DNA of 64,000 bases from Verrucomicrobia bacterium S94 (GTDB lineage Bacteria; Verrucomicrobiota; Kiritimatiellia; Kiritimatiellales; Pontiellaceae). Shown piece after piece: positions 57,434 through 64,000 of this stretch (position 1 is its first letter; each line of letters begins with the position of its first letter). The stretch is from NCBI GenBank assembly GCA_004299845.1, contig CP036201.1, forward strand, positions 1,240,001 to 1,304,000. The letters are read 5' to 3'. The translations under genes were made by a program, and so were the position numbers. The notes under the pieces were generated by a model. That model was not told where the DNA came from and ran no database searches. It was given only the letters and a program-made list of their open reading frames with translations.

Positions 57434-57824
57434 ACGGTGACTTTCTTTTCAGTTTAGATGACTCAATACACTCAGTTTTAACGTAACAGATTTCACGATT
57501 TCGACATCCGGATTAACCGCATTAAAAGCAGCCCCGGTGAAATCAAACACAAACGCTCCCGAAAATAATCTTTATGATAAGCCCCCGGCACCATCAATTC
57601 TCTTTTCATTGATCCAATCCGCCATTTTTATCCTGCCCGGGCTTTAAAACACATACCGGAAGGACCTATCCCTCAGGCGACAAAATAGAGCAGGCGCCGC
57701 ATATCGCACCGGTCCGGACAATCAAATACAGCCAATATCGCCCCGCCTCAGGTTCAACGTCTCATTTCAAAATACTTTTCTCTCAAATAGACGCTGCTGA
57801 ATTCCGTTTTATGCTCCTTATTTA
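57434..57824 (-). other. Upstream region of the GH29 gene, no gene seen
   Basis: No credible coding region is present in this stretch. TTTTAACGTAACAG (about 57476-57489) is a weak central-CG box close to the GH29 start, and CCTATCCCTCAGG lies near 57665. The region presumably carries the GH29 promoter. Confidence 0.4.
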
Positions 57825-57854
57825 CAAAAAAAACTGCCCCGGAATCCGGGGCAG
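57825..57854 (-). terminator. Intrinsic terminator of the 935-residue protein gene
   Basis: A perfect 9-bp GC-rich stem (57834-57842 with 57846-57854) has a 3-base loop and is followed on the minus strand by a run of T (57833-57825). Confidence 0.85.
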
Positions 57855-57916
57855 GATTTCAATAAGAATTATGTTTGATGAGAATGATCCTGCGCCGTGA
57901 AGGCGCAGGATTGAAT

Positions 57917-60724
57917 TTATGGAGTTTCTGTGATTTTCAGATCGATAAACTTCGCCGCTGCCGTAGCCGGAATGAAGTTCGTGACAGCCCGGGTATAGTA
58001 ATCGATATTTCCTTCACCGATTTTCACCACTTCATCATCCGGAGCAAATCCGACACTGACCAGATTTTCGGTGGTTTCCAGCGAATAGCTAATCCCCGAT
58101 TCCGGATCGCGCAGCTCGACACTCACAAAGATAAACCCGTTTGTACCCATGTATTCAGACGCCGTCAATTCCGGCAGGTTTTTCTGCCCTTCGTCGTTTA
58201 CCGGATCCCGGTTGAAGGCATACTCCTTAAGATTGATGACACCGTTGGTGTTATCATCCGCCATCATATCTGAAATGCCGTTCTCATTCATCCAGTATTC
58301 CGGAGAAGGAATTGATCCTTCAGCATCATAGATAAGCGTTTCAAACCGCTGGAGATCATCTTCCATGCAGTACCAGCCGATGGCATCCACATCGGTAAAC
58401 GTACTGCTGTCCGCCGTAAACGAAGAAGGTTCAACAAACGGGGTGCCCGGAATAATGGTTACGGCCGCCCAGTTTTCATCATCCACCAGATTGTCGTAGG
58501 TCACTTCGACACCGCCGTCAGACAGCGTTTCTCCGACATACCATATGCCATTGTTCCGGATCGCCAGTCGCGACTGGCCCATCAGACTTGAAAAGGTCAC
58601 AGAGTGTTTCCCTTCAGTCAGATCGATCGAGGTTTTGGGCACGGTCATATCAATGGACCGCACATATTTCAGCTGATTCATGAAGGGAGCACCGTCAAGG
58701 CCCTGCAGGTACCACTGAAAATGATCTCCGTCCACGTTGTTTCTGACATTGTACCGCCAGGTATCTCCGGTGTTCATTGTCAGATTGGAATACACACCGC
58801 TGTACTGACTCAGACCATACAGAATAACATCGGCTCCGACCCCCGGATAGAGTTCCGGCGAATAGTAGGGGTTCACATCCTCGACATATTCAACCCAGGT
58901 CATCGTACCGTTGTTGGTAACGCCGGTATCCTGATCCATCACAACGCCGCTCCAGGAGGCATCCCTTCCGTCAAAGAAAATCTGACGTATGGATGCAAAC
59001 GGAACCCCCGGAACTTCTTCGGAATCCGCAGACCCGTTTGCATAGTTTGCCCGAACTGTATAGTAATTGGTAATGCCGTTGAAACGCGGCGTATCCACAA
59101 AGAACTGATCCGTGATCCCTTCGGCAATAACCGTCTGCGGTCCACCTGCACTTTCTGCGAACAGAACATCATAACTTGTAGCTTCGAGTGCGGCATCCCA
59201 GAAAAGCTCAACCGCCCGGTCCCCCCCTTCGGCCACAACACTTTCCGGCGGGTTCGGTGCAGATATATTGTTGGTGGAGTGCGTAACATTCACGGCATGA
59301 ATTTTAACATCAATCCGTTCATCCTCCCCTTGCTGGGCTTTGTAGTAATGGCCTATCACAAAATTAACCGACGGACTGGAATAAAGCCCTTCCTTGTCAT
59401 GAATAACAGATGGGGTTACGCCTAATGTGGTGTAGTTTGTCTGTACAAATCCGGAGGTCAGATTGGAGAAGGTGGCTGTGGCCTGATAGGTTCCGATCTG
59501 CGTGGTTTTACGAATCTGCCAGTGATAGCGAATAACATCGGATTCATAATCATTTCCAGTGGGATTCGATGGCGACATCGGATTGAATCCGGATTCCTCC
59601 CCGTTTTTCAGATAGTCAAGACGGGTTTCATCCGTATCAATGCTTTCGTCTCCGAACATGGCGACCAGATTACCGAAATTGCGGACCTTCAGCGTCATAA
59701 GAGCCATATTATCATTATCTTCCAGATGCAGCGGCGCATCTTTATCGGCTGTGATACCAAAGGCCAGAACATCATAGTTTCCGATCTCACCGGTTCCGTC
59801 AGAAGTCGCCGAAATGGAGAAGTCAACATACCCTTCCCACGCATCTGCAGCGTTGTTGAGGGTATAATCCGACCAGTAAACGGCATTGCCCGTATTGGTA
59901 CTGAAATTGCCTGCGGTCGCCGTATCCGCTTCGCCGGTGGACGCGGAATTAATTACGCTGAAGGCCTGGTTTGAACTGCCGGCAACCTGCTCCCAGCCGG
60001 CCTGACCGGCAAGATCCGTATCCGAATACCCTTCCGAAGAAACAAAGCCGCTATCAATAAAAGTGCCTGACACCAGATTGGCCGGAAGTTCCACCGGAAT
60101 GATTTCCAGTTTGAGGTTATCGATCTGCATCACATCCGTATCAGGATCAAAGTTGGCTCCGTTACCCTCGATTTTAATTTTGAACGAAAGTGCGGATTCA
60201 AGCGCAATGGCAGCAGTCACACTGTTTGTCCACGAAACATGAACCACATCGCCGACTGAAGCACCTGTAAACTCTTCAAATGCGGATGAAACCAGCGTAT
60301 TTCCGCTGCCCCCGCGAAGTTCGAGTCCGATACCCGATGTACCGGCAGGCAGGGCCTGAACATACATATCGAAGGAAAAAACAACATCGTCCCCGAGAGT
60401 CAGAGATACGGCACGCGGAGCATTATCGGCAGTAAGTTCGCCGAATCCTCCCGTCGGATTATTGGTTGCGGTGGTCAGCTGCAGGACATTTGTACCCGAA
60501 GCTGAAATAAAATTTGCGTCCGGAACAACCACTTCCCCGACAGCCATATTATTAAATCGCATACCTGCATCATAAGTTTCGTTGGTCAATGACGCATTAA
60601 CGCCGAAGGCGTCCCCCTGATTGAAAGCTTCAAAATCTTCCACCAGTAATGTTACAGCAGCCGTTGCATGAACGGCCAGCCCCAGCAATGCCGAAGCCGC
60701 AATCCACATCCGTGGTATTTTCAT
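57917..60724 (-). CDS. Large secreted modular protein with GQxGW module
   Basis: This 935-residue protein has a signal peptide (ALLGLAVHATA). A jelly-roll-like first domain (about 24-210; LLVEDFEAFNQGDAF to MQIDNLKLEII) is followed by the GQxGW module (about 221-490; EGYSDTDLAGQAGW). An Fn3-like domain (PPESVVAEGGDRAVELFWD), a beta-rich domain and the tail from about residue 823 follow. The tail reads DDNTNGVINLKEY and closes with FIPATAAAKFIDLK. The last 110 residues are almost the same as in the 49611 product. No enzyme motif is seen. It lies directly downstream of the third kinase/regulator pair, behind that pair's terminator, and has its own upstream boxes. Confidence 0.75.
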   Translation of the reverse strand: MKIPRMWIAASALLGLAVHATAAVTLLVEDFEAFNQGDAFGVNASLTNETYDAGMRFNNMAVGEVVVPDANFISASGTNVLQLTTATNNPTGGFGELTADNAPRAVSLTLGDDVVFSFDMYVQALPAGTSGIGLELRGGSGNTLVSSAFEEFTGASVGDVVHVSWTNSVTAAIALESALSFKIKIEGNGANFDPDTDVMQIDNLKLEIIPVELPANLVSGTFIDSGFVSSEGYSDTDLAGQAGWEQVAGSSNQAFSVINSASTGEADTATAGNFSTNTGNAVYWSDYTLNNAADAWEGYVDFSISATSDGTGEIGNYDVLAFGITADKDAPLHLEDNDNMALMTLKVRNFGNLVAMFGDESIDTDETRLDYLKNGEESGFNPMSPSNPTGNDYESDVIRYHWQIRKTTQIGTYQATATFSNLTSGFVQTNYTTLGVTPSVIHDKEGLYSSPSVNFVIGHYYKAQQGEDERIDVKIHAVNVTHSTNNISAPNPPESVVAEGGDRAVELFWDAALEATSYDVLFAESAGGPQTVIAEGITDQFFVDTPRFNGITNYYTVRANYANGSADSEEVPGVPFASIRQIFFDGRDASWSGVVMDQDTGVTNNGTMTWVEYVEDVNPYYSPELYPGVGADVILYGLSQYSGVYSNLTMNTGDTWRYNVRNNVDGDHFQWYLQGLDGAPFMNQLKYVRSIDMTVPKTSIDLTEGKHSVTFSSLMGQSRLAIRNNGIWYVGETLSDGGVEVTYDNLVDDENWAAVTIIPGTPFVEPSSFTADSSTFTDVDAIGWYCMEDDLQRFETLIYDAEGSIPSPEYWMNENGISDMMADDNTNGVINLKEYAFNRDPVNDEGQKNLPELTASEYMGTNGFIFVSVELRDPESGISYSLETTENLVSVGFAPDDEVVKIGEGNIDYYTRAVTNFIPATAAAKFIDLKITETP

Positions 60725-60786
60725 CTCATGTCCTCCAATTAATTTATGTTCATAAAGAAGGCCTGTACCTAAGGATCTTCTTTACT

Positions 60787-60865
60787 GAGAGCGTGAACAT
60801 AATGCATCTCATAGAACATGAAATTTGACTATCTGCCTATTTGGGTATCTACCTATATGGGTAGG
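60787..60865 (-). promoter_or_regulatory. LacI-type box and CTACC/GGTAG sites before the 935-residue protein gene
   Basis: GAGAGCGTGAACAT (60787-60800) matches the box at 53012. Further upstream are TATCTGCCTAT (60830-60840) and CTACCTATATGGGTAG (60850-60865), the latter an imperfect palindrome. Spacing between the two elements is as in the 52973 gene. Confidence 0.5.
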
Positions 60866-60888
60866 ATCAGAAAAGAACCCCGGAATAC

Positions 60889-60920
60889 AAAAAAAGGCGA
60901 ACGCACAGACGGCGTTCGCC
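60889..60920 (-). terminator. Intrinsic terminator of kinase/regulator pair 3
   Basis: A perfect 9-bp stem (60896-60904 with 60912-60920) is followed on the minus strand by seven T. It isolates the operon from the secreted-protein gene downstream. Confidence 0.85.
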
Positions 60921-60943
60921 AGCAAAAATAAACGCTCCCAGCT

Positions 60944-61570
60944 CTAGATATGCAGAATCCCCTTTTTATAGGCCAGCACAACGGCCTGGGTCCGGTCAAC
61001 CGCTCCCAGTTTTTCACGAAGGTTCGACAGATGCAGCTTCACGGTTACATCGGAAATGCCCAGAATCTCAGCCATCTCCTTGTTCGTATTCCCTTCCGCC
61101 AGTAATTTGAGAATTTCCATCTCCCGCTTTGTTAAATCCGGCTGTTTCAGGCGATCCTCAAGTTTCCGCGCAATGACCGGAGGAAAATAGTCTCCTCCGA
61201 GGGCAACATTGCGAATCGCCTCCAGCAGCTCGTCTGCATCACCGGATTTCTTGGTCAGATATCCTTTAACCCCCGCACGCACGGCCTGCCAGACATCCTC
61301 CTCGGAATCGAATACGGAAAGAAGGATTATTCTGGCTTCGGGAAGCTGCTCCAGAATCTTGCGGCAGGTAACCACACCGTTATCGCCCGGCATCTGATAA
61401 TCCATGGTAATTACATCGGGCGTTTCCTGCTTAATGAAATCAAGCGCTTCCTCACCACTGGCCGCCTCACCGATCACTTTCAGGTCCGGCTCGATTTCAA
61501 GACTGCCGATCAATCCTCTGCGCATCAGCTGATTGTCATCCACGACCAGAATTCTGATTATATCATTCAT
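60944..61570 (-). CDS. NarL/LuxR-type response regulator, pair 3
   Basis: The ATG at 61570 follows GGAAG at good spacing, begins two bases after the kinase stop, and gives 208 residues, the same length as the pair 2 regulator. An ATG at 61585 would overlap the kinase gene. The receiver shows RILVVDDN, phospho-acceptor Asp57 in [11 protein letters not shown] and GYLTKKSG. The LuxR domain reads LTKREMEILKLLAEGNTNKEM, then AEILGISDVTVKLHLSNLREKL. It closely matches the pair 2 regulator, including most of the recognition helix (VTVKLHLSNLREKL against [14 protein letters not shown]). The two may therefore bind related sites, and cross-regulation is possible. Confidence 0.95.
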   Translation of the reverse strand: MNDIIRILVVDDNQLMRRGLIGSLEIEPDLKVIGEAASGEEALDFIKQETPDVITMDYQMPGDNGVVTCRKILEQLPEARIILLSVFDSEEDVWQAVRAGVKGYLTKKSGDADELLEAIRNVALGGDYFPPVIARKLEDRLKQPDLTKREMEILKLLAEGNTNKEMAEILGISDVTVKLHLSNLREKLGAVDRTQAVVLAYKKGILHI

Positions 61571-61572
61571 AT

Positions 61573-63759
61573 CTATTTCTTCCATTCCTTCAGGGAATCG
61601 AGTCGGCCTGTAACCACTGTACCGGAACCGACCGTACTGACAATTTTCAACGTTCCCTTAATACGGCTCATTCGCTCCTGCATACCCTGCAGTCCGAAGT
61701 GTCCATATTTTCCGCCTTGTTCCACCGGGAAACCGCATCCGTCATCCGCAATAGATACAGTTAAACCGTCCGTAAAATCCAGCATGACATGAATTGTATC
61801 CGGTTCTGCGTGCCGCACTGCATTTGAAACCGCTTCCCGGATCAGCAGTAGAAGGTTGCGCTCCGCAACATGCTGCAGCCGGCACATTTCTCCTGTCACA
61901 GAGAGGTCACAGTGAATTCCCTGCTCCTCCCTGATTTTCTCCAGCGTCAACTGGACGGCTTCAACAAGATTCATTTTTTCCAGCAATCCGCCCCGAAGGT
62001 CCAGAATTGAAAGGCGGGATTCATTTGAACAGAATTTAAGAATATCCTCTACGACCTTCAGCGCCTTTTTGTTCCGTATCGAATCCGCCGCCAGTTCCAG
62101 TTCCAGTTTACGCAAATACTCCTTCTGCTCGTCAGCTCGGTCGCACTCAAGAGCCTGCCGAATCAAACCGGCATGTTTTTCAAAGCCCATTTTCTGCAGA
62201 CGCCGGCAGCCGCCCAGCTGGAGAATGGAACCGGTCAATCCCTGTTCAAGATTATCATGCAACTCCCGGGCAACGCGCTGGCGCTCGTTCAGAACCGATT
62301 CCTGTTCTATTTTTTCAGCAATCACAGCGGTCTGTCTGGTCACCGTGCGCCGCAGCATATTCGTCCAGATCAGAATCAGCACAAAAGCTCCGCCCAGTAT
62401 GCCCAGCACAAGAATCAGCCGCTCCGCTGTCCACCAGGGTGCCGGAGCCAGAATTTCGATATCACCGGCATTGCGCGGCTGAATCCAGAACCAGTCGACA
62501 TACAATCGCCACTGCCGCTCCGTACTCCGCAGCAGATTGCATATCCCGGTCACCCTCACTTCAGCTCCGGCTTTCAGCGCATTCATATTCGGAAATTCAG
62601 ACGGCAGCTTCACGGTGAACAGATGCTTATCCAGCCGGCAGACCAGTGTGTGTTCGATCAACCCGGTCGCCAGGCCAAACGACTCGGAAATATCCACCAC
62701 CTCGGCCTCCAGCTGAACCAGCTCATAATTCAGATAGGCATCCGGCCACGTATCCCATCGTTGCCGCAACGCGGCATCCAGCAGCATCGGAACCGGTTCC
62801 GGCGCCTTCTCCGATTCTATTTTCCGAATCCTGCGGGCCAGAAAAGACGGACTGATCGGACCATGACGGGCAAATCCCTCCAGCTCCACCATATCACCGA
62901 CCCTCACTTCCGGAATCTCCCGGACGGTCGCCTTCAGACATGCTTTCTCACCACGCAGAAAAATCTGATTCTCACCAATGGCCGTGACGGTCCCGTAGGT
63001 CATCACCGGATAACGAAGGTCTACACCGCTTCTCGCCAATTCATGTATCGGCCTCGGCACTCGTCCTTTTTCACCGTGACGATTGTCGATCACCTTAAAA
63101 TCCTCTGCAGAATCGACATGCAGCGTGCGACCCACCAACTGACGATCGGTATTGTACTGGGTACCGGCCACAGCATTAAACTGCACCCGCGAAAACATCA
63201 GCTCCTTAACCCGGTTTTCCGCCGCCTCCGACCACGGAAGCAAAACGCTGAGCAGCGCATTATGAAACTCCAGGTCCAGCACCATGCAGTCATAAATCAT
63301 TTCCCCGCCGGTTATCCTCCGCATCGAAACAAGACGCCCCTTAATGGAAATCCAGTCGGCATCGTTCATCGGAGAAAAAGTTTCAAATGCATAAAACGGA
63401 CGGCCTTCAGGCCGTTGCGCGCGTCCTCGCACCGAAATGGTTTCAGCCAGAATCGACGGTGTAAATTCTCCTTTACGGGTAACGCCTTCGACCTCGACCA
63501 GCTGCCCCGCGGAAAAGCGGTCAGGATCCAGATTGCCGGCCGGCCGCATCACAAATATACAGCGTTCACCACTGCGCAGAAAAAAGGAGCCCTGTTCCGG
63601 ATTTTTCCAGACAATCTGCCCTTCAATTTTTACCGGGAGCGCCTTTTCAGCGTGCTCAGGCGGAAGGTTCCGAATCTCCTCGATACTGGATACCGGCACA
63701 TAGGACAAAGCGGAAGCAGTCACCGACAGCATCAGACTTAAAATTGCTATATACACCAT
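61573..63759 (-). CDS. Sensor histidine kinase with OB-fold-like periplasmic repeats, pair 3
   Basis: This 728-residue paralog of the pair 2 kinase has a signal or anchor segment (YIAILSLMLSVTASA). An exported sensor of about 420 residues with OB-like repeats follows (EGQIVWKNPEQGSFFLR, GQLVEVEGVT, KGRLVSMRRI, GDMVELEGFARHG), and one membrane helix spans about 446-466. The kinase has His501 in [15 protein letters not shown]-box REAVSNAVRHAEP and G-box IADDGCGF. Both kinases share the APWW motif just before the membrane helix, while the outer domains differ much more than the kinase parts. That fits recognition of different ligands. The gene precedes its regulator by two bases and probably has its promoter in the 63760-63901 gap. 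Confidence 0.92.
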   Translation of the reverse strand: MVYIAILSLMLSVTASALSYVPVSSIEEIRNLPPEHAEKALPVKIEGQIVWKNPEQGSFFLRSGERCIFVMRPAGNLDPDRFSAGQLVEVEGVTRKGEFTPSILAETISVRGRAQRPEGRPFYAFETFSPMNDADWISIKGRLVSMRRITGGEMIYDCMVLDLEFHNALLSVLLPWSEAAENRVKELMFSRVQFNAVAGTQYNTDRQLVGRTLHVDSAEDFKVIDNRHGEKGRVPRPIHELARSGVDLRYPVMTYGTVTAIGENQIFLRGEKACLKATVREIPEVRVGDMVELEGFARHGPISPSFLARRIRKIESEKAPEPVPMLLDAALRQRWDTWPDAYLNYELVQLEAEVVDISESFGLATGLIEHTLVCRLDKHLFTVKLPSEFPNMNALKAGAEVRVTGICNLLRSTERQWRLYVDWFWIQPRNAGDIEILAPAPWWTAERLILVLGILGGAFVLILIWTNMLRRTVTRQTAVIAEKIEQESVLNERQRVARELHDNLEQGLTGSILQLGGCRRLQKMGFEKHAGLIRQALECDRADEQKEYLRKLELELAADSIRNKKALKVVEDILKFCSNESRLSILDLRGGLLEKMNLVEAVQLTLEKIREEQGIHCDLSVTGEMCRLQHVAERNLLLLIREAVSNAVRHAEPDTIHVMLDFTDGLTVSIADDGCGFPVEQGGKYGHFGLQGMQERMSRIKGTLKIVSTVGSGTVVTGRLDSLKEWKK

Positions 63760-63901
63760 TTCCCCGTTTCAGATTACCGTCTTCCAGACCGGACAGATTC
63801 TCTCTGCCGGAAAGACGTGAAACGGAAACTATGCCCAACCCCTTTGAAGTCTGCAATACATTGATGTCCGGATGCAGGAACACCGCCCGGCAATATAAAT
63901 C

Positions 63902-64000
63902 CTAATCCGGAGTCAGTTCGCTGCGCTTCAGCGTGATCGAATAGACTTCGCGGCCCGATTCATGAATCAGACGCATTGTCACTTCGGGATCGGCTTTTGC
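63902..64000 (-). CDS. C-terminal end of an unidentified protein (partial)
   Basis: On the minus strand an open frame runs from the window edge to TAG at 63902-63904. It reads EVTMRLIHESGREVYSITL, then KRSELTPD. Codon use looks like that of the neighbours, and the alternating beta-strand pattern suggests the last strands of a beta-rich domain. The protein cannot be identified from 32 residues. Confidence 0.55.
   Translation of the reverse strand, partial: AKADPEVTMRLIHESGREVYSITLKRSELTPD

Noticed and set aside
62173-63741. Long open frame (522 residues) on the plus strand
   Set aside because: It runs antisense to the pair 3 kinase, has no recognisable motif, and has a biased composition typical of an antisense frame. 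The kinase frame has all catalytic motifs.
1-64000. Prophage, transposon or integrative element
   Set aside because: No integrase, transposase, phage structural gene or flanking direct repeat was seen. The GH2 remnant is explained by a simple deletion.

Overview
The window looks like the chromosome of a marine, polysaccharide-degrading member of the Planctomycetes-Verrucomicrobia-Chlamydiae superphylum. A Pontiella-like Kiritimatiellota is the best fit. This is inferred from the sheer number of secreted sulfatases, the SLA1-homology (SHD1) domain, one PEP-CTERM protein, Asp-box giants, and many secreted proteins ending in a DxDxDG..EY tail. No rRNA, tRNA, transposase or CRISPR array was seen.

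Layout. 1-9.7 kb is mostly housekeeping: a LysM protein end, glycogen phosphorylase, a RecD2-type helicase, an FmdB-like zinc ribbon, a frameshifted transglutaminase-like membrane protein, a DUF523-DUF1722 protein, an AraC regulator, and a divergent, frameshifted uroporphyrinogen-decarboxylase-family gene. 9.7-21.8 kb holds two tandem TonB-like/PA14-like/SHD1 paralogs and two very large secreted Asp-box (GH74-like) paralogs. 22-35 kb is a carbohydrate cluster on the minus strand: three sulfatases, a Tat-exported Gfo/Idh oxidoreductase, a GH50-like enzyme, a GH127 enzyme, a GH2 remnant and a secreted modular protein. 35.4-38.0 kb is a plus-strand histidine kinase/response regulator pair. 38-48.6 kb is a co-directional run of six more sulfatases. 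48.7-63.8 kb holds a PEP-CTERM protein, a GH29 fucosidase-type enzyme, two further kinase/regulator pairs and two large modular secreted proteins.

How it may work. Nine sulfatases together with GH50-like, GH127 and GH29 enzymes point to a sulfated galactan or fucose-containing algal polysaccharide. No sulfatase-maturing enzyme, SusC/SusD pair or exosortase is encoded here, so these must lie elsewhere.

The most unusual pattern is that all three kinase/NarL-type regulator pairs sit directly beside a large secreted protein of one modular family. That family carries a 'GxLxGQxxW' motif and a calcium-binding-like EY tail. Several of the secreted-protein genes share a LacI-type palindrome with a central CG, and nearby CTATCC-like sites, in their upstream regions. 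This looks like a repeated sensor-regulator-surface-protein cassette inside a sulfated-glycan locus. Two genes carry apparent single-base deletions that may be sequencing errors.
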